Source: Acidobacteriota bacterium (GTDB taxonomy: Bacteria; Acidobacteriota; Vicinamibacteria; Vicinamibacterales; UBA8438). Taken from it: DNA of 64,000 nucleotides. The number at the start of each line of letters is the position of its first letter. Position 1 is the stretch's first letter. The position numbers and the translations under genes were made by a program. The notes below the pieces were generated by a model. That model was given only the letters and a program-made list of their open reading frames with translations. It had not been told where the DNA came from and did no database searches. Shown piece by piece: positions 39,667-48,058 of the stretch. The stretch covers positions 1 through 64,000 of the forward strand of contig DQNS01000001.1 of assembly GCA_015659035.1 (NCBI GenBank), in the 5' to 3' direction.

Positions 39667-39900
39667 GTGACGGATGATACGATTGTGGGTCGTCTGGGCG
39701 CGTTCTTCGAGGCCGGTCACCACGAGGCGGCGGTCTGTCTCTTCGGCAGCGAGGCCCCGGCGACGCGACCGATTCGAGTGACGTGGACATCGCGGTCCTC
39801 TATGTCGCCGCGAGAGACTACAATGATCGGGGAGACGGTCGCTACACACACCGGACTCCACACCGAGGCAAGCGGTCTGTTCGACGCGTTCCAGGCCAGC
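39667..39900 (+). pseudogene. Minimal nucleotidyltransferase (MNT/MntA-like) domain, frameshifted and decayed
   Basis: VTDDTIVGRLGAFFEAGHHEAAVCLFGSEA then, in another frame, GDATDSSDVDIAVLYVAARD: together the GSxxRGDxxxxSDxD signature. Confidence 0.72.
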
Positions 39901-39936
39901 CGGCGTACCGACGACAACTAACTGGAGGCTCCTAGA

Positions 39937-40920
39937 ATGATTACCCCAACCGCGCGTCTGCGACCCGTCATCGGCGCGCTGCTTCCGCTCGCCATCATCA
40001 TCTTCGGCGCACCCTGGACTACGAGCCAGGAGGTGTCGGCCCAAGCCCAGGAGGTGTTCGTCAGCGTCATGGACGCCAGCGGCGAGCCGGTGACCGACCT
40101 GACCGCCGAAGAGTTGCTTATACAGTGGGACGGCATGGACTGCGAGACGCTCAACCTCGAGACGCTCAACTGGCCGGTACGTCTCACCATCTTCGTGGAC
40201 AACGCGGACGGTGCCCAGGGCCGCATGAACCCCTCAGCGGCTGCCACCGCCCAACAGAACGCCCGGGTAGCGCTTCAAAATATGCGCGAGGGGCTGAAGC
40301 TCTTCCTGGATGAGATCCCGGAGGAGGTCGAGGTGGGGATGGCAACCCTCGCGGGGCGAGCACGGTTCTTGACACGGAACCCACGGTACACCACCGACAG
40401 AGAGGCGCTCGCGCGTGCTATCGACCTGATGATACCGGACGCGGCTGCGGCCCGCTTCAGGGATTCGTTGGTCGAGGAGGCGGAGGCACTGAACGACGAG
40501 GCGGAACGCCAGTATTTCCCGGTCATCGTGGTGCTCTCCAACGACGGCGCCGAGGGGAGCACCAGTCAGCAGAACGCCTTCGAGCGCGGCTTCCAGCGTC
40601 TGATCGCCAACCAGGCGACGATCCACACGCGGCTGTTCACGGCCGGCAACCCGGCCGTGGGGCACGGTCAGACGCAGGTGGCCATCAACCTCGGAAATGC
40701 GACGCAAGGCACCTTCGAGCAGATCGCCGTCAGCACCGGGTTCCGCACCATGCTGCCGGAGCTGGGCCGGGACATCGCCCGCAAGCACCGTCTGGTGAGC
40801 ACCCAGTATCGAGTGACCTACGCCCCGCCGGCTGGCGCATCCGACCAGCCTTCCATGGGAATCCTGACGAGTCGTCAGGATGTCACCATGATCCCGACGA
40901 TAGACGGAAACGTGCCGTAA
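39937..40920 (+). CDS. VWFA-related domain-containing protein
   Basis: EVFVSVMDASGEPVTDLTAEELLIQWDG...RLTIFVDNADG...FPVIVVLSNDGAEGSTSQQNAFERGFQRLI...HRLVSTQYRVTYAPP. Confidence 0.78.
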   Translation: MITPTARLRPVIGALLPLAIIIFGAPWTTSQEVSAQAQEVFVSVMDASGEPVTDLTAEELLIQWDGMDCETLNLETLNWPVRLTIFVDNADGAQGRMNPSAAATAQQNARVALQNMREGLKLFLDEIPEEVEVGMATLAGRARFLTRNPRYTTDREALARAIDLMIPDAAAARFRDSLVEEAEALNDEAERQYFPVIVVLSNDGAEGSTSQQNAFERGFQRLIANQATIHTRLFTAGNPAVGHGQTQVAINLGNATQGTFEQIAVSTGFRTMLPELGRDIARKHRLVSTQYRVTYAPPAGASDQPSMGILTSRQDVTMIPTIDGNVP

Positions 40921-40980
40921 GGACGGAAGACAGCCCAAAGTCCGAAGTCGATGTGTGGCGCCTGCCCTAGCGCGCTCTGA

Positions 40981-41988
40981 TCAGCGCCGAGGGAAGAGGT
41001 CCGGGTTGTCCGTGAACACGCCGGTGGCACGCAGATCGTCAAACAGATACCGCATATACGCGCCGGCATCCGCGTAGCCAGCCGGTAGCCGGGTGGCTCT
41101 CACGGTGTAGGGATGCATCTCGAGGCCGTGGGCACGAGCCGCATGGCCCCGGGAGGGATCCTCCACGAGCAGCGCGATCGCCGGGCCGACGCCGGTCGCG
41201 TAGCTCGCGACGTCGGCGAGCCCCTCCCCGCCGAGCAACGCCTCTTGCCCCCCACCAACGAGCTGAATCAGCCGGTAGGTGTCGCCGGCGATGGCGTGGA
41301 GCCGCTTCAGACTCTCGGGGCTGAACGACTGCACGTAGATCGGGGTGGCGGCCTGCCCCGCGTGCGTATCGAGCCCATTGGCGGCGAACACCCGGACCAA
41401 CTCCTCCTCCATGGTGAACCCCAGCGCCTCGTATTCCTCGGGTGCCTTGGTCTCCGGATACATCCCCGCCGTGCCCTTCACCAGGTCGATCGCCTCCTGG
41501 AACGTCGGCACCCGCGCGCCGGCGAACTCCTCGCTGAACCAGGAGCCGGCGTCCAGCGTCTTGATCTCCTCGAGCGTGAAGTCCGACACGCGCCAGACCG
41601 GCCGCGTCTCGCCACCCGTCTTCACCTCGGTGGCGCGGTCCGGGAAGACCTCCTCGACGTTGGTCGTGCGGTTCAACGTCGTGTCGTGGAGACACACCAG
41701 CACGCCGTCCCTGGTCAACTGGAGGTCCTGCTCGACGTAGTCGGCGCCCATCTCGATCGCCAGCGCATACGCCACCAGGGTGTGCTCCGGCGCGTAGGCG
41801 GAGGCGCCCCGGTGCGCGATGTTGACCGGGCTGACCGGGTCGACCGCGACGGCGGTGGTCGCCGCTGGTTGCGGTGTCTCGACCGGTATCCCGCGCGGCT
41901 GCGGCTCACCGCACGCGACGAGACCGAGCGCGACAACGACGAGTAGGAACCGGAGGCGACGTCCGAGGTCTGTCAGCATACGGCGCAC
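40981..41988 (-). CDS. Glycerophosphodiester phosphodiesterase family protein
   Basis: NIAHRGASAYAPEHTLVAYALAIEMGADYVEQDLQLTRDGVLVCLHDTTLNRTTN; C-terminal GVFTDNPDLF. Confidence 0.94.
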   Translation of the reverse strand: MRRMLTDLGRRLRFLLVVVALGLVACGEPQPRGIPVETPQPAATTAVAVDPVSPVNIAHRGASAYAPEHTLVAYALAIEMGADYVEQDLQLTRDGVLVCLHDTTLNRTTNVEEVFPDRATEVKTGGETRPVWRVSDFTLEEIKTLDAGSWFSEEFAGARVPTFQEAIDLVKGTAGMYPETKAPEEYEALGFTMEEELVRVFAANGLDTHAGQAATPIYVQSFSPESLKRLHAIAGDTYRLIQLVGGGQEALLGGEGLADVASYATGVGPAIALLVEDPSRGHAARAHGLEMHPYTVRATRLPAGYADAGAYMRYLFDDLRATGVFTDNPDLFPRR

Positions 41989-41992
41989 CCTG

Positions 41993-42955
41993 TTACATCC
42001 CGGCGCGCGCCTTCACATACTCGGCCACCTGCTGATGGGTCGCGAACCACACGTCCCCCTTCGCCTGGATGTGCGCAATCAGCTCCTCGAGGATGATGAT
42101 CCGGGAGCGGTGGCCGATGATGTGCGGGTGGGTGGTCAGCAGAAACATCGTGCCTTCCTCGTAGGCTTTGTCGAACTCGTCGAGATAGACCTGGAGGAGC
42201 TCGCGGGGCGGCGTGTAGTTGCTCCCCCTGGGGTTCATCAGCGGCGCGTCATCGAGAATCCATTCCACCGGCAGCTCGACCATCCCGGTCGGCTCGCCGT
42301 CGGCCAGCAGCTCGTAGGGTCGGTCGTCCGCCATCAGCGAGCTGTCATACAGGAAACCCAACCCGCGAATGATGCTCAGCGTGTTCGGGCTGAAGTTCCA
42401 CGAGGGCGCGCGGTAGCCGACCGGCCGCGTGCCGGTCGCCTGCTCCAGGTAGCTAAGCGCCCGACGGACCAGCTCGCGCTCGGTCTCGGCGTCGAGCTCC
42501 GTGTTCAGCTCGTGGATCCACCCGTGCACGCCGAACTCGTGTCGCCCCGACGCCTGGATGACGTCGACCATGTCCGGCGCCAGGATCAGACTGACCGCCG
42601 GGATGAAAAACGACGCCGGGATCGCGTGCCGGTCCATCAGGTCGACCACCCGGCGCAGCCCAACCCGCGCACCATACTCGCCCTGCGACATCGCGCCGAT
42701 CGACGGGTTTCCCCGCCGGATGGTAATCGTGTCGTTGTCGACGTCGAACGACAGCGCCACCGCCACCCTGGCGCCGTCGGGCCACGAGGCCGGCTGCAGG
42801 CTGCGTCCGGCGCGCACACGACCGGCCACCGCCGTGAGCTCGGCCTCGCTGAGATGGAGGCCAAACTGCGTGGCATCCTGCGCGCGCGGCCCGGCACCGG
42901 CCAGAAGCCCAAGCACGGCGATCCAGACGAGACTCCGACTGCGAGCGTGTGTCAT
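41993..42955 (-). CDS. Polysaccharide deacetylase family protein
   Basis: VAVALSFDVDNDTI, LMDRHAIPASFFIPAVSLILAPDMVDVIQASGRHEFGVHGWIHE, GYRAPSWNFSPNTLSII. Confidence 0.9.
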   Translation of the reverse strand: MTHARSRSLVWIAVLGLLAGAGPRAQDATQFGLHLSEAELTAVAGRVRAGRSLQPASWPDGARVAVALSFDVDNDTITIRRGNPSIGAMSQGEYGARVGLRRVVDLMDRHAIPASFFIPAVSLILAPDMVDVIQASGRHEFGVHGWIHELNTELDAETERELVRRALSYLEQATGTRPVGYRAPSWNFSPNTLSIIRGLGFLYDSSLMADDRPYELLADGEPTGMVELPVEWILDDAPLMNPRGSNYTPPRELLQVYLDEFDKAYEEGTMFLLTTHPHIIGHRSRIIILEELIAHIQAKGDVWFATHQQVAEYVKARAGM

Positions 42956-44988
42956 GGTCGCCCCTCGGCAGTCGTCTCTTTGGCTTCGTCGCGCTCGCTG
43001 ATCGGCGGGTTATCGACATGCTCGCCGAAGAACTCCGCGTAGCGCCGGAGACGATCCATCTGGTGCCGCGGCTCGCTGAAGCCGTGCCCCTCCCGTGGAT
43101 ATCGCACGAAGGTCACCGTTTTCCCCAGGTCCTTCAGCGCCTGGTAGAACTCGACCGACTGCTCCACGGGCACGCGGGTATCCTGGCTCCCGTGGAGGAT
43201 CAGCATGGGGCTGGTGACGTTGCCCACATAACGGATCGGCGAGTGCGCGAGATAGCGCTCCTCGTCGGTCCAGGGGCGCCCGAAGAACGACGCCAGATAG
43301 TCCTGGATGTCGTTGGTGCTGTACATGCTGTAGAGATTGGCCAGCCCGGCACCCGGTGAGATCGCCTTGAAGCGGTCGGTCTGCGTCGAGATCCAGAAGC
43401 TCATGTAGCCGCCATAGCTCCAACCGTAGCAGATCAGCCGGTCGGGATCGGCCCACCCCTCGGCGATGACGTGGTCCACCCCCGTCATCACGTCGTCGTA
43501 GTCGGTGATGCCCCAGTTCTCGATGTTGGCGTTGACGAAGTCCTGCCCATAGTTCGTGCTGCCACGAAAGTTCGGTTGGAGCACGACATACCCGTTCCCG
43601 GCGAAGAACTGCGCCTGCGCGTTGAACGCCTCGAGCGAGGCGCCGCTGGGGCCACCGTGCGGGTTGACGATGAACGGGTATCGCCGGCCCTCCTCGTATC
43701 CGACCGGCTTCGTCAGCACGCCCTCGACGGTCTGGCCGTCGCTGTTCTGCCACTGCACGGTCTCGACCGCACCGAGCTGCACCGCCTCGTCGCGCAACCA
43801 GGCGTTGGCGTCGGTCAGGCGCACCGGGTCGACCAGATCGCGACCCGCCGTGTAGACCTCGCCCGGCCACCCCGGGGTGGTGTGTACCCAGACCCACCGG
43901 GTGCCGTCCCTCGCGAGATCCCACCCGCCGGCGCGTCCGGTCGGTGTGGCGCCGACGGTCACGGCGCCGCTCTCGATGCTGACGGTGAACTGCCGGGTCG
44001 AGGTGCCCTGTCCGGTCGACCAAAAAATGCGGCGCCCGTCGGGGGACCAGATCGGCGTGGTGAACTGATTGTCGAACTCGTCGAGCAGCGTGCGCGGCAC
44101 GCCACCCTCGGGCGCGATCAGATACAGCTTCCGAAACATCGTGGTGCTCGCCTCGACCTCGTTGGCGGCGAACGCGATGGCACGGCCGTCCGGCGACCAG
44201 CGCGGGCTGACATCGGAGCCTCCGTTCTGGTGGAGCTCGCGTGTCTCGCCGCTCTCGACGTCCACGATCCAGATGTCGCTCTTCCAGCGGTCGTTGGCCG
44301 CCGGCGACGGCCGCCGCTCGAAGACGATCCGCCCCGAGTCAGGCGACCAGTCCGGGCTGCTCACCGTGAACGACCCCTCGGTCAGCCGCGTGGCGTCATC
44401 CGTCTGGAGGTCCTGGACCCAGAGGTGCGTGCCCCGGAACGTCTCGTCCACCACCAGGGCGTCGTCCCGCTCGGTCCGACGCCGCTCGTCCTCGTCGGTC
44501 TCGCCGTCACGCGCCAGGAACAGCAGCTTCGTGCCGTCAGGTGACAGGCGGAACGTCGTCACCGCCTCGTCGTGCTCCGTCAGGGGGTACGCCTCGCCCC
44601 CGTCGACCGGCAAGACGTAGACCTGGCTGGGCGCGTCGTCCCCATCCCCGCGCGCCGCGAGAAAGGCGACCAGCGCTCCGTCGGGCGACCAGGCCGGCGC
44701 CCGGCTGTCGCTGGTGGCGCGGGTCAACTGCCGGCGCGCGGTGCCGTCGACCCGTACGCGCCAGACCTGGGTTCGTGCCTCGAACTGGTCGTCCTCCATG
44801 TCACGCGTGCGTTGGGTGTAGAGCACCCACTCGCCATCGGGAGACAGCGTCGGGCTGCCGACCTGATTGAGACGCAGGGTGTCCTTCGCCGACAGCACCC
44901 TGGGGTCCTGCCCCGCCTGCGCCGGGCTCACGCACATCCAACACAGGACGAGACTGCCCAACGATCGTGTCACGCGCAGGTCTGGCAT
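42952..44988 (-). CDS. S9 family peptidase (prolyl oligopeptidase-type)
   Basis: TolB-like propeller (SPTLSPDGEWVLYTQR), catalytic ICYGWSYGGYMSFWIST, MLILHGSQDTRVPVEQSVEFYQALKDLGKTVTFVRYPREGHGF. Confidence 0.94.
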   Translation of the reverse strand: MPDLRVTRSLGSLVLCWMCVSPAQAGQDPRVLSAKDTLRLNQVGSPTLSPDGEWVLYTQRTRDMEDDQFEARTQVWRVRVDGTARRQLTRATSDSRAPAWSPDGALVAFLAARGDGDDAPSQVYVLPVDGGEAYPLTEHDEAVTTFRLSPDGTKLLFLARDGETDEDERRRTERDDALVVDETFRGTHLWVQDLQTDDATRLTEGSFTVSSPDWSPDSGRIVFERRPSPAANDRWKSDIWIVDVESGETRELHQNGGSDVSPRWSPDGRAIAFAANEVEASTTMFRKLYLIAPEGGVPRTLLDEFDNQFTTPIWSPDGRRIFWSTGQGTSTRQFTVSIESGAVTVGATPTGRAGGWDLARDGTRWVWVHTTPGWPGEVYTAGRDLVDPVRLTDANAWLRDEAVQLGAVETVQWQNSDGQTVEGVLTKPVGYEEGRRYPFIVNPHGGPSGASLEAFNAQAQFFAGNGYVVLQPNFRGSTNYGQDFVNANIENWGITDYDDVMTGVDHVIAEGWADPDRLICYGWSYGGYMSFWISTQTDRFKAISPGAGLANLYSMYSTNDIQDYLASFFGRPWTDEERYLAHSPIRYVGNVTSPMLILHGSQDTRVPVEQSVEFYQALKDLGKTVTFVRYPREGHGFSEPRHQMDRLRRYAEFFGEHVDNPPISERDEAKETTAEGRP

Positions 44989-45070
44989 GGTCGTCGTTTT
45001 CTTCAGACTGCAGGCTGCAAGACGTACCGGACGCCTGCAGCTCGTAGGCTGCCAGTCTTCGGGCAGCCTA

Positions 45071-45110
45071 TCCCCTCACCCCGGCCCTCTCCCCGAGGGA
45101 GAAGGAGACA
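45071..45110. repeat. CCCTCACCCC...CCCTCTCCC...GGGAGA dispersed intergenic repeat (third copy in window)
   Basis: TCCCCTCACCCCGGCCCTCTCCCCGAGGGAGAAGGAGACA; related copies at 11098..11130 and 32363..32390. Confidence 0.75.
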
Positions 45111-45136
45111 CCCGAGCGCTCTTCTCACCAACCGAC

Positions 45137-46006
45137 CTAGTTGGACGATCGGCGTCCGAGGTGCTCCACGAACCAGTCGACCATCGCAGCTGTCGCCAGC
45201 TGAGCGTCCTCGCCGCGGAAGCCGTGGTCGGCGCCCGGAATGATGATCACCTTCGACTCGACACCGTGTTCCTGGAACGCCGCGTAGATGTCGTGGCTGT
45301 TGCTCACGGGCACCAGGCCGTCGGCATCGCCGTGAATCAGCAACGTGGGTGGATCGTCGCTGGACACATGGACGATCGGCGACACGGCCGACGCCTCCGA
45401 GACGTCGAAGTTCAGCGCCGGGAAGCGTCTGTTCCCGCCGTTATCGGGGGAGGCTCCCCGGGCCAGTGGCCGCAGATCGACGGGCGGGAAATACGCCACG
45501 ACGGCGGCGACCCGGCTGCTCACCCGCAGCACGGGGTCCTCGGACGACGGGTCCCCGTTGTCGGACGCGTTGCCGAGGATCAACGAGAGGTGACCACCGG
45601 CGCTGCCACCCCAAACACCCAGCCGGTTCGCGTCCACACCCAGCCGCCGCGCGTTGAGCCGGATGTACCGGACGGCACGACGTACATCGGGCACGATCTC
45701 CGGAATCACAAACTTCGGGCTGCTGCCGTGCCGCACCGCGAACACGGTCAACCCGACGTCGAGCAGCGGCTGATAGCGCCGCTGCGAGACCTCGGCCGGA
45801 CGCCACTGCGAGCGCCAGCCGCCGCTCACCATGTTCAACACGGCGGCGCCGTTCGCGTTGGCGGGCGTGAACACGTCGAAGGTCAACGCCATGCCGTACT
45901 TGTGGCCATAGACCACATCCGGCGTGACCGTCACGTCCTGGGCCTGGACCGCCACCGGGACCAACAGCAGGCCGACCACTGCAACGAGTGCGATTATCCT
46001 GAACAC
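45137..46006 (-). CDS. Alpha/beta hydrolase (esterase-like)
   Basis: GTG start at 46006 preceded by AAGGAG; VFRIIALVAVVGLLLVPVAVQAQ signal; VLNMVSGGWRSQW, LGVWGGSAGGHLSLIL, PPTLLIHGDADGLVPV, ADHGFRGEDAQ. Confidence 0.87.
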   Translation of the reverse strand: MFRIIALVAVVGLLLVPVAVQAQDVTVTPDVVYGHKYGMALTFDVFTPANANGAAVLNMVSGGWRSQWRPAEVSQRRYQPLLDVGLTVFAVRHGSSPKFVIPEIVPDVRRAVRYIRLNARRLGVDANRLGVWGGSAGGHLSLILGNASDNGDPSSEDPVLRVSSRVAAVVAYFPPVDLRPLARGASPDNGGNRRFPALNFDVSEASAVSPIVHVSSDDPPTLLIHGDADGLVPVSNSHDIYAAFQEHGVESKVIIIPGADHGFRGEDAQLATAAMVDWFVEHLGRRSSN

Positions 46007-46097
46007 ATGAAACTCCTTCTCGCTCTTCTGTCTGATGAACGGTCGGCGAAGTCCTCCCGGCTTCTCCTGACCCCTACCTTCTGCTTTCTGTGAGCCT

Positions 46098-47162
46098 TCA
46101 CCTCGGCATCTTGACCTGCAGCAGCTCGTACATCCTGAGTACCGCCCGCGGATCGACCATCGCCACACGCTGGCCGTAGTGCTCCGCGTGCGCGCTCAGG
46201 TCGACACGACCCGCCGCATCCTGGGCCGACACGCCCTCGGCGTGAAGCGACGTCACCTGCCGGTTCAGATCCCTGAGATACCCCTGGAGATGCTCGATCT
46301 GCTCGCGTTCACGGAACGGAAGCCCGTGCCCCGGGACCATGATGTCGAAATCGAGCGCCCTCAGACGATCGAGCGATGCCGGCCACTCCTCGACATAGCC
46401 GTCCCCCATGTAGGGCAGGCCGCCGGCGCCTGGCCGGCCGACGAAGAAGTCGCCGGTGAACACGATCCGCTCCTGGGGCAGGAACACCAGGGTATCGCCA
46501 CCGGTGTGCCCGCGTCCGGGAAAGTGGAGCTGCACTTCACGTCCGCCCTTCACCAGCGTCAACGTGTCGCTGTAGGTCACGTTGGGCGGTGTGGGTCGCG
46601 TTTCCTGGATCGCGGTCCAGTGGGCCTCCTGGATGCGCAGCTGCGTCTCCATGCGCTGCCGCTCGGCCACGTCCTCGGTCCGACTGAGGCGGGCCTGCAA
46701 TTGGTCGATCTGGGCCGGAATCCCCTCGGTAAACGACCGGTTGGTGCGCTGGGTGAGGACGTCAGTCTTCAGCATCGTGCGCACGAAGTCGTGCCCGATG
46801 ATCTCGACGTCGTCGCCGAAAATCTGGTTCCCGTGCGCGTGGTCGAAGTGGTAGTGCGTGTTGAACACATACTTGACCGGCTTGTCGGTCAGGGTCTTGA
46901 CGCCCTCCACCAACCCACGGGCCGCGGCCGGGCTGACCGACGAGTCGACCAGCATCACGTGGTCGTCGTTGATGATGACCAGGTTGTTGCTCATGACGGT
47001 CATCGACCCGGTGCCGATCGCGAAGTAGACACCGTCGGCGATCTCCTCAAAGCGGTGGCTGGGACTGCCGTCCGGGCTCTGGAGAACGGCACCGCGTGTT
47101 TGCCACTGGACGGAGAAGACGCCGAGCGCGCCGATTGCCACGGTCATCAGAAATCGCTTCAT
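46098..47162 (-). CDS. MBL fold metallo-hydrolase
   Basis: VFNTHYHFDHAHGNQIFGDDVEIIGHD, FPGRGHTGGDTLVFLPQERIVFTGDFFVGR. Confidence 0.94.
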   Translation of the reverse strand: MKRFLMTVAIGALGVFSVQWQTRGAVLQSPDGSPSHRFEEIADGVYFAIGTGSMTVMSNNLVIINDDHVMLVDSSVSPAAARGLVEGVKTLTDKPVKYVFNTHYHFDHAHGNQIFGDDVEIIGHDFVRTMLKTDVLTQRTNRSFTEGIPAQIDQLQARLSRTEDVAERQRMETQLRIQEAHWTAIQETRPTPPNVTYSDTLTLVKGGREVQLHFPGRGHTGGDTLVFLPQERIVFTGDFFVGRPGAGGLPYMGDGYVEEWPASLDRLRALDFDIMVPGHGLPFREREQIEHLQGYLRDLNRQVTSLHAEGVSAQDAAGRVDLSAHAEHYGQRVAMVDPRAVLRMYELLQVKMPR

Positions 47163-47183
47163 GACTGCATGAGCTCCTTGCTG

Positions 47184-47945
47184 CTAGAAAGGGGAGTCGG
47201 GGCCCGGCCCCCACGTGCGGGATGACGCCACGCGACCCGTTGGCACTGGGTGGTGATGCTCCACGTACAGATAGCCGGTGTAGACACCGGTGCGGTCGGT
47301 GCGCTGCTGGTGGTCACGGATGTGAATGGTGAGCGTGCGCGACACCTTGGCCTCATAGCAGTTACCACGACCGGCCGTGCCGAGATGCAGATACGCCATC
47401 CGCTGCTCCGGCGCATGCCGATACCGTGGCCGGTCGTCGGACCCGACATCCGAATAGGCCCCGCCACGCATGTTGTCGAGCGGTGTCGGCCGATGGCCGA
47501 CCACCCGCCGGTCCCTCCGATCGCCGGACTCGAGTAGCCGAGCGGTGATCGCGTCCCGCAGACGCGACACGTCGAGGCACCTGACAAGTAGACACTCCGG
47601 ATGCTCATCCCGGTGGTCCACCAGGTGCGAGTGCGGCTCCCCGAGCTGACGCTGCAGCTCGAGCACCTCCGGAAGCGGCGTGCCGAAGTAGACCATCCCC
47701 TCCGCGCGCTGGATGGCGTAGCAATCGTTCGGATGCAGGTCCACCACCTCGACCCCACTATGCTGCGCGGGCAGCACCCAGTGATAGGTTTCGGGGTCGG
47801 GACGCCGCGGTCGCTGACCCGACTCGGCCGCGCGACCCTCCACTGACGGCGTCACCAGCAGCGACAGCGCGAGACACACGCCGAGCAACCCATCGACCGC
47901 CGGCAACCGGACGCGCCGCGCGGCCGCACGGTATAGCCTGGTCAC
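47184..47945 (-). CDS. Secreted protein of unknown function
   Basis: Long ORF with N-terminal hydrophobic segment LPAVDGLLGVCLALSLLVTPSVEG; no family recognised. Confidence 0.5.
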   Translation of the reverse strand: MTRLYRAAARRVRLPAVDGLLGVCLALSLLVTPSVEGRAAESGQRPRRPDPETYHWVLPAQHSGVEVVDLHPNDCYAIQRAEGMVYFGTPLPEVLELQRQLGEPHSHLVDHRDEHPECLLVRCLDVSRLRDAITARLLESGDRRDRRVVGHRPTPLDNMRGGAYSDVGSDDRPRYRHAPEQRMAYLHLGTAGRGNCYEAKVSRTLTIHIRDHQQRTDRTGVYTGYLYVEHHHPVPTGRVASSRTWGPGPDSPF

Positions 47946-48058
47946 ATCGCGGTCATTCTATCTCGTCGTGGACCGCGCGGGGTGAGTCAAACGGCATGGA
48001 CACGCTATCATATGGCCTCGACAGTGGGACATGAGCGGTAGCCCTCTCGAGGAGCGCA

